The notes under the pieces are model-generated. The model had not been told where the DNA came from, searched no databases, and was given only the letters and a program-made list of their open reading frames with translations. Below, in pieces: positions 17,859 to 25,552 of a stretch of 64,000 nucleotides of DNA. How positions within the stretch are numbered: position 1 is the stretch's first letter; every line of letters begins with the position of its first letter. This DNA comes from Candidatus Hadersleviella danica. Its GTDB lineage: Bacteria; Chloroflexota; Anaerolineae; Promineifilales; Promineifilaceae. Location: the NCBI GenBank assembly GCA_016711405.1, contig JADJSZ010000028.1:23730-87729 (forward strand), written 5' to 3'. A program made the position numbers and the translations under genes.

Positions 17859-17936
17859 GGGGATTGCGGAATGGGGAATGCGGATTGCGGATTGGCTCAC
17901 TAGCCACTAACCACTAGCCACTAACCACTAACCACT
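17856..17936. repeat. Heptamer-like words (GATTGCGG, CCACTAA)
   Basis: Runs of GGATTGCGG and CCACTAACCACTA fill the gap between the two membrane-protein genes. The same words in opposite orientation occur before guaA. Confidence 0.55.
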
Positions 17937-18809
17937 ATGGACAACCTCCTCACGGCCGCTTTTGCCCAGTTGCGCCGCCCCGTGGTGTGGGTGTTGGGTG
18001 GTATGGCGGCCGTGGGTGGTGAACTGCTCGGTGCTTTTTTGCCTGCTCCGCCCACGGCCGATTCGCTCGCTTTTGACCCAAATAATTTGCAAGAAGAACT
18101 GCTGGTTCAAACCCAGCAGTTCTTTTTGTTTATCGCCCAAACAGAGCGGGTAATTGGCTATTTGCTGGCGGCCGTCGTGGCTCTGCTCATCCTGTGGCTT
18201 CTCAGCGCGTTTGCCCACGGGGGACTTATCGCGGCCGTGGGGCTTGGCCAAGAGGGGGTGGGCCCAAATTTACGCACGGCCGCTGGCTGGCTGTGGCGCG
18301 TCCTCCTCCTCGACACGGTTTTGCTCTTCCCCCCCTTTCTCGTCGCCCTATTCATGCTCCTCACCGCCAGTTGGGGAGCCATCTCGCTGGCCACCGAAGA
18401 AGTCGGGGTCACGGCCGATGACCTGTTGCGCACGATTACCCTCACCCTTGCCGGCGTAACCCTGTTGGCTTGTTGCCTCGTGCCTGTCGGGTTGTTCATC
18501 GCCCTGTTGCGCCAACTCGCCCTGCGGGCGGCCACACTGGGGCAGATGGACACCCGTGCCAGCATCCGCTGGGCATGGCAAGCGTTGCGCCACCATCTGG
18601 GGCTGATTTTGCTGGCTGTTTTTGTTTTATGGGTGGTGGGTTTAGGGATTGGGGTGCTGGCGACACCCCTAAATGCACTGGAAACGGCCGTGCCTCCGCT
18701 GGCTATCCCTATTTTTGCCTTGCGCTGGAGTGTGGCGGCAGGCGTGGCGGGGTTTGGCTCGGCCGTGTGGACACTCCTCTACCAACACCTCGCCCCTAAA
18801 ACTGATTGA
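17937..18809 (+). CDS. Polytopic membrane protein, paralogue of the preceding gene
   Basis: 290 residues with about six helices (e.g. VIGYLLAAVVALLILWLL, LLLDTVLLFPPFLVALFML, LGLILLAVFVLWVVGLGIGV). It shares with the 16833 product the order AHGGLI - helices - SIRWAWQAL - helices. A Gln-rich cytosolic or external loop (~35-60) differs. Function unknown; a tandem pair of this kind could form a heteromeric membrane complex, which is inference. It ends at a GCGGAG hairpin. Confidence 0.68.
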   Translation: MDNLLTAAFAQLRRPVVWVLGGMAAVGGELLGAFLPAPPTADSLAFDPNNLQEELLVQTQQFFLFIAQTERVIGYLLAAVVALLILWLLSAFAHGGLIAAVGLGQEGVGPNLRTAAGWLWRVLLLDTVLLFPPFLVALFMLLTASWGAISLATEEVGVTADDLLRTITLTLAGVTLLACCLVPVGLFIALLRQLALRAATLGQMDTRASIRWAWQALRHHLGLILLAVFVLWVVGLGIGVLATPLNALETAVPPLAIPIFALRWSVAAGVAGFGSAVWTLLYQHLAPKTD

Positions 18810-18872
18810 ACCGTGGAGGCGCGGAGAACGCGGAGGAAATTCCACAGGATTCTCCGCGCCCTCTGCGGTTAG
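18806..18872. repeat. GCGGAG hairpin repeat, copy 2
   Basis: GAACCGTGGAGGCGCGGAG pairs with CTCCGCGCCCTCTGCGG, bracketing convergent gene ends. It overlaps the stop codon of the gene at 17937 and may act as a two-way terminator. Confidence 0.65.
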
Positions 18873-18879
18873 AAAAGCT

Positions 18880-19713
18880 CTAAAATTGGCTGTGGCAAAA
18901 GGCTTCCCACTCTTCTTGGCTCATCTGCTCCACTCCCGTTAAGCGCAACTTAAAATTGTCCCAATCTGGGTTATCGGGTAAATCTATCTCCATATCTTGG
19001 ATATATTCCTGCTCTTGGTTAACCCAGATGTGCCCTCCGCGCTGTTCCAATCCCTCTCCATCAATCGCATACTGCCAACAAGCAACCCCATCACGCACTA
19101 CTTCGCCTTCGTAGGTGATGGTGACTTCCCCTTTGTAAGCAAAAAACGGCCCATCGCTAAACGTGGGGTCGGCAATGCCCACCACAAAGTTGGTTTGCGG
19201 CCGTGCCAAATGTCGCCAAGCGATGTTCAGGCTACCCAAATCGAAGTTGTAGATATGGAAGGGCAAAAAGGGAATGGGGGTTAGCTCGGGCGGCCGTCCC
19301 GACATGGGAATGGAAACTTCTACGGCTTTGGTTTCGGCCGTGTAATTCAGCGTGGCGACCACCTGCTTTTCCCCTTCAGCAAACTGTTGCCACGAGTTTA
19401 AGCGGTGAGCCGAAAAAGTCTCCCAATCCATCTCTGCCACCACCAACCCCGCCCTGCTTCCGCCGGGGTGGTATTTAAACACCTCGAGCCGATTCTCGGC
19501 CGCCATAAACTGGGCGATGTGTTCAGGGTAGCTTCCATCTATATTCGTTTTCAGGTAATGGCACAATTCGCCGACCCGAATTTTGTGGGGTTGGTAAACA
19601 AAGGTGGAGGTATTCAATGGGGGGGGGGGGGGTTTGAGGGCTTCTTTACGCGGGCGCCGGGGGCGGGTAAAAGTTGCAGTAATAGGGATAGGCCCAATTG
19701 AGAATAACCCCAA
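18880..19713 (-). CDS. Hypothetical protein, N-terminus uncertain (poly-G tract)
   Basis: The recognisable protein begins near LNTSTFVYQPHKIRVGELCHYL and contains beta-rich segments (HIYNFDLGSLNIAWRHL, VTITYEGEVVRDGVACWQY). It reads like a lipoprotein-carrier or DUF3108-type fold, but I do not assign it. The upstream ~38 codons include a 14-base G run (19619-19632 on the plus strand) translated as prolines. The real start is probably the TTG at about 19616 or a site beyond an indel in that run. No signal peptide is visible in either version. Confidence 0.55.
   Translation of the reverse strand: MGLFSIGPIPITATFTRPRRPRKEALKPPPPPLNTSTFVYQPHKIRVGELCHYLKTNIDGSYPEHIAQFMAAENRLEVFKYHPGGSRAGLVVAEMDWETFSAHRLNSWQQFAEGEKQVVATLNYTAETKAVEVSIPMSGRPPELTPIPFLPFHIYNFDLGSLNIAWRHLARPQTNFVVGIADPTFSDGPFFAYKGEVTITYEGEVVRDGVACWQYAIDGEGLEQRGGHIWVNQEQEYIQDMEIDLPDNPDWDNFKLRLTGVEQMSQEEWEAFCHSQF
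19619..19632. repeat. Homopolymer G14
   Basis: Fourteen consecutive G on the plus strand at the 5' end of the gene on the minus strand. It is a candidate slippage site or a length error. Confidence 0.8.
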
Positions 19714-19764
19714 TATACCACTATCCTTCTCCCCAGTACACCCCCAATGAATCGCTCTTTTCCC

Positions 19765-20868
19765 TCAGGCAGACGAATTCAAACTGAACTTCGCGTGATT
19801 TGTTCTTGCGCGGCAGTTATAATCGCCCCTAAGCAAAGACCCAATCGAGGGGTAGGCGATTTCACGGCCGACAGCCTGTGCAATAACCCGCATTTGCCCC
19901 ACCAACTCGCCATACCGCTTGGGCTTGAGCGATTGACGGCCGTCTGACCACGCCCGCTCCGGTTGGGGATGCACTTCCAAAATCACCCCATCTGCCCCTG
20001 CCGCCACCGAAGCCTTGGAAACGGCTCCCACATATTCCCATTTCCCCGTTCCGTGGCTCGGGTCGGCAATAATGGGCAGGTGGGAAAGGTGCTTGATGAC
20101 GGGAATGGCATTAATGTCGAACGTGTTGCGTGTCTCCGTCTCGAAGGTGCGAATGCCCCGCTCGCACAGCATCACTTGGGTGTTGCCCTCGCTCAAAATA
20201 TATTCGGCACACATCAACCACTCTTCAATTGTGCCCGACATGCCGCGCTTGAGCAGGACAGGGCGATTGGTACGGCCGACAGCCTTCAGCAACGCATAAT
20301 TTTGCATATTCCGCGCCCCAATCTGCAAAATATCCACATAATCCGCCACCAGCGTCACCAATTCAGGTTCCATCACCTCGGTAATGACGGGCATCCCCGT
20401 CGCTTCCCGCGCCTCGGCCAAGTAGCGCAACCCCTCTTCGCCCAACCCTTGGAAAGAGTAGGGTGAACTACGCGGCTTGTACGCCCCGCCGCGCAAAATC
20501 TGCGCCCCCATTTCTTGGCAAGCAAACGCTGTCTCGATGAGCGCCTCGCGCCCTTCCACCGAGCAAGGCCCCGCCATCATCACCACCTCATCCCCGCCAA
20601 TGGTCACATTGCCCACTTGGATAACGGTGTTGGTGGGGTGGAATTCTCGGCTGGCTTGTTTGTAGGGTTTGCTGATGGGCACGACATTTTCGACCCCGTT
20701 CATACGGCCGATTTGTTGTTTGTCGAGCGAGGTGCCATCACCCACCACCCCAATAACGACGCGCTCTTCCCCGTAAATCGGGTGAACCCGGCATCCTGCG
20801 TTAATCACGCGATCCATAATCGCATCTACTTCATCTCTGGTTGCGGACAGTTTCATTACGACAATCAT
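19765..20868 (-). CDS. aroF: 3-deoxy-7-phosphoheptulonate (DAHP) synthase, AroA-beta type
   Basis: First step of the shikimate pathway: erythrose-4-phosphate plus PEP to DAHP. Residues 1-70 are a ferredoxin-like regulatory domain (MIVVMKLSATRDEVDAI). The barrel domain shows MMAGPCSVE, GGAYKPRSSPYSFQG, EVMEP, IGARNMQN, LLKRGM, ERGIRTFE, DPSHGTG and VHPQPERAWSDG, containing metal and PEP ligands. The length is slightly above the ~340 usual for this subgroup; the last ~25 residues look non-conserved. It follows a chorismate mutase gene on the same strand (gap 75 bases), so both likely form one aromatic amino acid operon. Confidence 0.94.
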   Translation of the reverse strand: MIVVMKLSATRDEVDAIMDRVINAGCRVHPIYGEERVVIGVVGDGTSLDKQQIGRMNGVENVVPISKPYKQASREFHPTNTVIQVGNVTIGGDEVVMMAGPCSVEGREALIETAFACQEMGAQILRGGAYKPRSSPYSFQGLGEEGLRYLAEAREATGMPVITEVMEPELVTLVADYVDILQIGARNMQNYALLKAVGRTNRPVLLKRGMSGTIEEWLMCAEYILSEGNTQVMLCERGIRTFETETRNTFDINAIPVIKHLSHLPIIADPSHGTGKWEYVGAVSKASVAAGADGVILEVHPQPERAWSDGRQSLKPKRYGELVGQMRVIAQAVGREIAYPSIGSLLRGDYNCRARTNHAKFSLNSSA

Positions 20869-20943
20869 GGTTTTGTTCCTTTGGGAGTTTTTTAGTCTTT
20901 CAGTCGGTCAGTCGCTCAGCTTACGGCTTACAGCTTATAGCTA

Positions 20944-21393
20944 CTACAGCGTTTGCATGTATTGAGCAATTTCTTCGGCGGGGATGGGAGGGAGGGAATC
21001 TTTATCGGGGCGCAGGGTCATGGCCTCGTGCAGATAGATGTGGTGGATTTCAGTTTGCTCTTTGCGCGTATTCCAGTGCAGAAGAATGCGCACACAGTTG
21101 CCCAAACTGTTGGGCACGGCCATCTCGTGGCCACACAGCAGGGGCACATCTAGCCAACCCAGTTGGCGAGCGGCCGTGGCGGGGTAGGCGGCCGTTAAAT
21201 CGGCCGTGGTCGTAAAATACGCACTGGCCACATCGGCCGCCTCAATGCCGTTGTAGTGAATCATGGTAAAGAGCAGTTCACGGGTCGCCGCCCAAATCGC
21301 TTCAGGCGTGTTGGCGGTGGCCACGGTCGCCCCGCGCACACCTCGGCACTGTATCGGCCGCCAATCATCCAAATCATCCTCTAACATCTTCAT
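20944..21393 (-). CDS. aroH: Chorismate mutase, AroH (monofunctional) type
   Basis: Converts chorismate to prephenate for Phe and Tyr synthesis. Features of the trimeric AroH fold are visible: CRGVRGATVATANTPEAI (N-terminal active-site Arg), DVASAYFTTTADLTAAYPA, PLLCGHEMAVP and CVRILLHWNT. Length is 149 against ~120-127 usual, with extra residues at both ends; the first 13 (MKMLEDDLDDWRP) may be non-native. It is transcribed toward the DAHP synthase gene. Transcripts arriving from the right should end at the hairpin 21430-21465. Confidence 0.92.
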   Translation of the reverse strand: MKMLEDDLDDWRPIQCRGVRGATVATANTPEAIWAATRELLFTMIHYNGIEAADVASAYFTTTADLTAAYPATAARQLGWLDVPLLCGHEMAVPNSLGNCVRILLHWNTRKEQTEIHHIYLHEAMTLRPDKDSLPPIPAEEIAQYMQTL

Positions 21394-21429
21394 TCCTCCG
21401 AGTTTAGGTGCATGGCACCTTGTTTTGGG

Positions 21430-21465
21430 TAAAAAAAAGACGCGGCTCTGGTGGAGCCGCGTCTT
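21430..21465 (-). terminator. Rho-independent terminator
   Basis: AAGACGCGGCTC and GAGCCGCGTCTT form a perfect 12-base stem with a 5-base loop. On the minus strand eight T follow. It should end minus-strand transcripts from the small gene at 21755 before aroH. Confidence 0.8.
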
Positions 21466-21647
21466 GGTGCATCTGGGTTTTTTGCTTCTACGTTTACTTA
21501 CTCAAAGCAAAAGAACCTCCCTGTGCCAATGGCGGCTGGGTGGTTTGCCAAAAGTAAAAATAAAAGTAGGCTTGTTGGGGGTGCTTTTCGTTCATCACGT
21601 GCTAACCATAACACGGCCGTTGGACTTCGTCAACCCATCAAAAAAAA

Positions 21648-21732
21648 GATAGAGAGCAGAGATAGAGATAGAGTGGAACATGGTTGTTCCGCCTACGAAG
21701 GCTTTTTCTATCTCTATCTCTACACTCTATCT
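21648..21732. repeat. GATAGAG hairpin repeat
   Basis: GATAGAGAGCAGAGATAGAG pairs with CTATCTCTATCTC around TGGAACATGGTTG..GCCTACGAAGG, the family loop core. Confidence 0.7.
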
Positions 21733-21754
21733 ATCGGTCAGACAGCCTTTCCGC

Positions 21755-21895
21755 TTAGAAAATGCCGACGACTAACCCTGCAATCATGCTAAGGGCGATG
21801 AGAATACTCAGCACAATCATGATTTTTTCGGACTTGCCCCGTGAAGGGACGGCGGAAACATTGCTTTTCAATTTGTGAGGAACTTTATTACCCAT
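21755..21895 (-). CDS. Small single-helix membrane protein, 46 aa
   Basis: ATG 21895 follows AAAGGAGAGTG on the minus strand. The product starts MGNKVPHKLKSNVS and is basic for 24 residues, then has one strongly hydrophobic helix (IMIVLSILIALSMIAGLVVGIF) reaching the stop. This is the layout of a tail-anchored peptide. It has its own ribosome site and a strong terminator downstream at 21430, which supports expression. Family not recognised. Confidence 0.6.
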   Translation of the reverse strand: MGNKVPHKLKSNVSAVPSRGKSEKIMIVLSILIALSMIAGLVVGIF

Positions 21896-22095
21896 ATTAT
21901 CTTTCACTCTCCTTTGTTTGGCGGCACGGCCGTTGAAAATATCACACTAAAATCGCCACCAATTATACCATAGCCCCGCCGACATGCGACTGAGCCAAGC
22001 CACTTTTAACCTATTGCCAAAACGGCCAATCCTCGGCAAACTGGTATACTCCCCTGACAAATGACGAAGGACAAATGACAAGAGACGAATTCTCC

Positions 22096-23094
22096 ATGTG
22101 GTCAATTATTGGACATGATTGGGCGGTAGATTTATTGCAGGCGGCCGTGTTGCACCAGCGCATTGGCCATGCCTACCTGTTCACAGGGCCTGCCCAAGTG
22201 GGCAAGGCCACTTTGGCGCGGGTCTTCGCCCAAGCCCTCAACTGCCAAAGCGACTATCTCAACAATCGGCCGTGCGGCGTATGCCGTGCCTGCAAGCTCA
22301 TTGCCGCTGGTCGCCACCCCGATGTGCGCGTCCTCACCCCCGAACTAAATAGTCGCGGGCAACCCGTCATCAAAATTGAGCAGATGCGGGAACTGCAAAA
22401 AGAGTTGAGTCTTGGCACCTTCGAGGCGCGTTACAAAATCGCCATCTTGGCCGATTTTGATGCGGCCAATGCCAACGCGGCCAACGCTTTCCTCAAAACA
22501 CTTGAGGAGCCACCACCCAATGTGGTGCTGTTGCTCACCGCCACCGAGACCGATGCCCTGCTCCCCACCATCAACTCTCGCTGTCGCACCTTCCAGCTAC
22601 GGCCGCTAACCGTCCCCCAAGTGGTCGAAGCATTGCAAAACCAGTGGCAAGTGCGGCCAGAACTGGCCAACCAACTCGCCCATCTTGCCAACGGCCGCCT
22701 TGGCTGGGCGGTACAAGCCGCCCAAGATGAGCGACTGCTCAACACCCGCCATGAGCAATTGGGCTGGCTCCAACAAGCCCTCGACGGCCGTCGCCCTGCC
22801 CGCTTTGAGCTGGCCGACAAACTCTCCCGCCAACCCGAAGAGCTAGACACCATTCTGCAAACATGGCTCAGTTGGTGGCGCGATGTGTTGCTGTTGGCCC
22901 ACGGCCGCTCGGCCGACCTGCCCCTCATCAACGCCGACCAGCAAGCCAAATTGCGCCAACAAGCCGATAAATGGACGGCCGACCAAATCGAAACCAGCCT
23001 CACCCAAACCCAAACAGCCCTCTGGCAACTCGAGCGCAACGCCAACGTACGCCTCGTCTTAGAGAACCTGTTCCTCATCTACCCCAAACCGTGA
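22096..23094 (+). CDS. holB: DNA polymerase III delta' subunit
   Basis: Clamp-loader ATPase subunit. WSIIGHDWAVDLL leads into an AAA+ domain with the P-loop-like GPAQVGKATLA, the four-cysteine zinc module (CQ..CGVCRAC), the DEAD-equivalent region ILADFDAANANAANAFLKTLEEPP and sensor 1 LLTATETDALLPTINSRC (SRC arginine). The C-terminal collar domain is present. Walker A differs from the consensus GxxGxGK(S/T) (AQVGKA), normal for delta'. ATG 22096 gives MWSIIGHDW; an in-frame ATG at 22075 lies in a repeated ACAAATGAC word and is less likely. Confidence 0.88.
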   Translation: MWSIIGHDWAVDLLQAAVLHQRIGHAYLFTGPAQVGKATLARVFAQALNCQSDYLNNRPCGVCRACKLIAAGRHPDVRVLTPELNSRGQPVIKIEQMRELQKELSLGTFEARYKIAILADFDAANANAANAFLKTLEEPPPNVVLLLTATETDALLPTINSRCRTFQLRPLTVPQVVEALQNQWQVRPELANQLAHLANGRLGWAVQAAQDERLLNTRHEQLGWLQQALDGRRPARFELADKLSRQPEELDTILQTWLSWWRDVLLLAHGRSADLPLINADQQAKLRQQADKWTADQIETSLTQTQTALWQLERNANVRLVLENLFLIYPKP

Positions 23095-23185
23095 CCCCAT
23101 AACGAATAACCAGTAACCAGTAACCAATAACCTTCCCCCTGTAACACCCCCCCCACCCCTGACGTTATAGCTGTTAGATAAGCCA

Positions 23186-23755
23186 ATGACCAATCAGTTG
23201 GCTCAGGCCACCGACGAGATACTAATCCAACTGTCCCAACAAGGGCAGACGGCCGCTTATGGAGAACTCTACCAGCGGTACATGGAGAACATCTACAAAT
23301 ACATCTACTACCGCTTGCGCGACGAACACGATGCGGAAGACCTAACCGAAACGGTGTTCTTTAAGGCATGGCAAGCTCTGCCCACCTATGAGCAAACAGG
23401 GGTTCCCTTTTTGGCATGGCTGTACCGCATTGCCCACAACTTGCTCATGGATCACCATCGCAAGCAAGCGTTACACCAGCACCGTTTGCCCCAAATTTAC
23501 GCCGAATCTGCCTTCATAGACACAGACAACACGGCCGAACTCGATGAAAACCTCAGCACCGCCGACGATGAGCAAAAACTATTAGCGGCCGTAGCCACCC
23601 TCGACCCACTCCACCAAACAGTCTTACTCCTCCGCTTTGTGCAAGGTTTAGAGCATGAAGCTGTCGCCCAAATTGTCAACCGCACGGCTGGGGCTGTGCG
23701 CGTTATTCAGCACAGGGCACTCAAAATCTTGCGCGACAAATTAACCAAACCATGA
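23186..23755 (+). CDS. ECF-type RNA polymerase sigma factor
   Basis: 189 residues. Region 2 is clear (YGELYQRYMENIYKYIYYRL, DEHDAEDLTETVFFKAWQALP, FLAWLYRIAHNLLMDHHRK) and region 4 is present (LDPLHQTVLLLRFVQGLEHEAVAQI..GAVRVIQHRALKIL). It is followed by a membrane protein gene overlapping by four bases (ATGA), the usual place of an anti-sigma factor. The stimulus is unknown. Confidence 0.9.
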   Translation: MTNQLAQATDEILIQLSQQGQTAAYGELYQRYMENIYKYIYYRLRDEHDAEDLTETVFFKAWQALPTYEQTGVPFLAWLYRIAHNLLMDHHRKQALHQHRLPQIYAESAFIDTDNTAELDENLSTADDEQKLLAAVATLDPLHQTVLLLRFVQGLEHEAVAQIVNRTAGAVRVIQHRALKILRDKLTKP

Positions 23756-25113
23756 CCCACGACGAGCGCCGAAACCAAATTTTAGATGAATGTTTGACGG
23801 CCGTACTCGACGGCCGCCTCAGCATTGCCGAGTGCGTGGCTCGTTACCCTGCCTACCAGCAAGAACTTGAGGAGCTTTTGCCGCTGGCCACCCAACTATC
23901 CCACCTACCCGCCGTCACCCCCTCGGCCGAATTTCGCGCCCGCTCCCCCCAGCGGCTGATGGCGCGTCTCGCCGCCGCCCCCGTGCCCATCCCACCCCCC
24001 GCCCCAACTCCCGCTCCCTCGTGGTGGACCAACTGGCGCAGTTGGCTGGGCGAACGGCAGACAGTCACATGGAGCATGGCCAGCGCGGCCGTGGCTTTGG
24101 TTATCCTCGTTCTCGTCTGGCAAACACGGCCGTCGCCCGACCCCGTTATCGTCATTCCCACCGTCATACCCGTTGCCGTTCTGCCCACCGACACCACCGC
24201 GCCACCCACGGCCGAACCCGCCCCACCGACGGTTGAGCCAGAGCAACCCCTCGCCGAGCAATTAGCCACCCAAATTGCCCAAGCCAATGCCCAGTTGGCA
24301 CAAGCCAGCACCACCGCCAACCCCGCCGAGGCAGAAGCCAATTACCGCACCTCGCTCGAACAGCTCACGGCCGCCCAAACCACCTTGGCCACGGCCGAAA
24401 CGCTGGCCACCCCCGAACAACTCACCTTGGCCACCACCTTAGATGCCCAATGGCAATCGTACCAAATGGCCTTGCTCAGCGATGCCCCCAACTTGGCTCC
24501 TGCGGCCGTGCAAGGGTTGGCGACAGAGTTGCAGGCCGCCCAACAAACCTACCAAACTCTTGCCTTGGCCCAAGCCGACACGCCCGTTGATGAAGCCTCA
24601 TTGCGCTTGCTCTGGGCCAGCCGCGCCCTGAGCACGGCCGTGGCATGGGCGGAACAAGGGCAACTCGATTTAGCCTCGGCCGCCATCCAAGAGTACACCG
24701 CGCACTGGCAAAGCTGGCAAGCCCTGCCCTCCACCATCGCCATGGAAACCCAAGCGGCGGCCGAATTAGCCGCCCAACAGCCCCTCTTAGCCCAATTGGC
24801 CGCTTACCCCGCCCTGAGTTCGGCCGCTGTAGCGGTATGGGAGGCCACGGCCGCCCAACTTATCGAGCAAACACCGCCTGCAACTGAGGTTTTGCGCCCC
24901 ACCGAAACCCCCACGGCCATTCCCCCCACCCATACGGCCGTACCACCCACAGCCCCCCCCGCAACCAATACGGCCGTGCCCCCCACGGCCGAACCCGTGG
25001 CCACCCGCACCCCACCGGGCAACAGCGGCAACGCCCCCGGCCAAGGTGGTGAGAACCCCGGTCAAGGTGGCAACCCACCGGGGCAAGGCGGCAATCCTCC
25101 GGGGCGGCCGTAG
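23752..25113 (+). CDS. Membrane-anchored partner of the ECF sigma factor, DUF5667-like
   Basis: 453 residues. The N-terminal cytosolic part (1-90; LDECLTAVLDGRLSIAECVARYP..LEELLPLA) resembles short anti-sigma domains. One membrane helix (~105-125, SMASAAVALVILVLVW) leads to a long Ala/Thr/Gln-rich exported helical region (~165-380). A Thr/Pro stalk (APPTAEP, TAIPPT) and a C-terminal Gly/Asn/Pro repeat (GQGG.NPPGQGG) end the protein. Translational coupling to the sigma gene supports a regulatory pair. The tail looks like a wall- or surface-associated segment. Confidence 0.75.
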   Translation: MTHDERRNQILDECLTAVLDGRLSIAECVARYPAYQQELEELLPLATQLSHLPAVTPSAEFRARSPQRLMARLAAAPVPIPPPAPTPAPSWWTNWRSWLGERQTVTWSMASAAVALVILVLVWQTRPSPDPVIVIPTVIPVAVLPTDTTAPPTAEPAPPTVEPEQPLAEQLATQIAQANAQLAQASTTANPAEAEANYRTSLEQLTAAQTTLATAETLATPEQLTLATTLDAQWQSYQMALLSDAPNLAPAAVQGLATELQAAQQTYQTLALAQADTPVDEASLRLLWASRALSTAVAWAEQGQLDLASAAIQEYTAHWQSWQALPSTIAMETQAAAELAAQQPLLAQLAAYPALSSAAVAVWEATAAQLIEQTPPATEVLRPTETPTAIPPTHTAVPPTAPPATNTAVPPTAEPVATRTPPGNSGNAPGQGGENPGQGGNPPGQGGNPPGRP

Positions 25114-25180
25114 TCTGGGGTTGGTCTATTGGTATATGAGTATATTGGTGTAATGGTGTACTGGTGGCTTGAGCCGTTTT

Positions 25181-25246
25181 TCTAACCACAGAGCGCTGGT
25201 TTTCTCAAGACCCTTTGTCTCTGCGCCTTTGCGCCTTTGCGTTAAA
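25181..25246. repeat. GCGGAG-family repeat, degenerate copy
   Basis: CTAACCACAGAGCGCTGG is followed by CTCTGCGCCTTTGCGCC. It matches one arm vocabulary of the 9485 and 18806 elements. Confidence 0.4.
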
Positions 25247-25299
25247 TTCCTTTTGACCATTTTGATAACAACTCTGCACAATTACCTTGCCCTCAAAAT

Positions 25300-25328
25300 T
25301 TGCCTACCCGCCCGCCCTCTGCTACAAT
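25300..25328 (+). promoter_or_regulatory. Promoter of tRNA-Pro
   Basis: TTGCCT (25300-25305), 17 bases, TACAAT (25323-25328), eleven bases before the tRNA 5' end. Confidence 0.6.
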
Positions 25329-25339
25329 TTCCATTCGTT

Positions 25340-25412
25340 CGGGGTATAGCGCAGCTTGGTAGCGCGTTTCACTGGGGGTGAAAAGGTCGTCGGTTCAAAC
25401 CGGCTACCTCGA
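25340..25412 (+). tRNA. tRNA-Pro (anticodon GGG)
   Basis: Acceptor CGGGGTA pairs with TACCTCG. The D arm is GCGC..GCGC. Anticodon stem TTTCA/TGAAA encloses CTGGGGG with anticodon GGG, and T stem GTCGG/CCGGC encloses TTCAAA. CCA is not encoded. The T loop is one base short of seven, next to a C pair, which fits the one-base deletions seen elsewhere in the window. Confidence 0.88.
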
Positions 25413-25420
25413 CAGCAAAG

Positions 25421-25452
25421 CACCACGTCAAATTTTGGCGTGGTGTTTTTTT
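25421..25452 (+). terminator. Rho-independent terminator of tRNA-Pro
   Basis: CACCACG..CGTGGTG stem followed by seven T, nine bases after the tRNA. Confidence 0.8.
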
Positions 25453-25552
25453 ATGGCGGCTATGGTGGTATATTGGGGAAGGCTAAAGTACGAAATACCA
25501 AGTACAAAGTACGAAATTGTTCCTCACTCCTCATTGCTCATTGCTCATTGAT

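Noticed and set aside
21394..21480. Riboswitch upstream of aroH
   Set aside because: The strong stem ends in a T-run on the minus strand before aroH and reads as the terminator of the upstream gene; no aptamer-like conserved core is visible.
25340..25412. tRNA pseudogene because of the short T loop
   Set aside because: All stems pair, a promoter and terminator flank it, and one missing C explains the loop.
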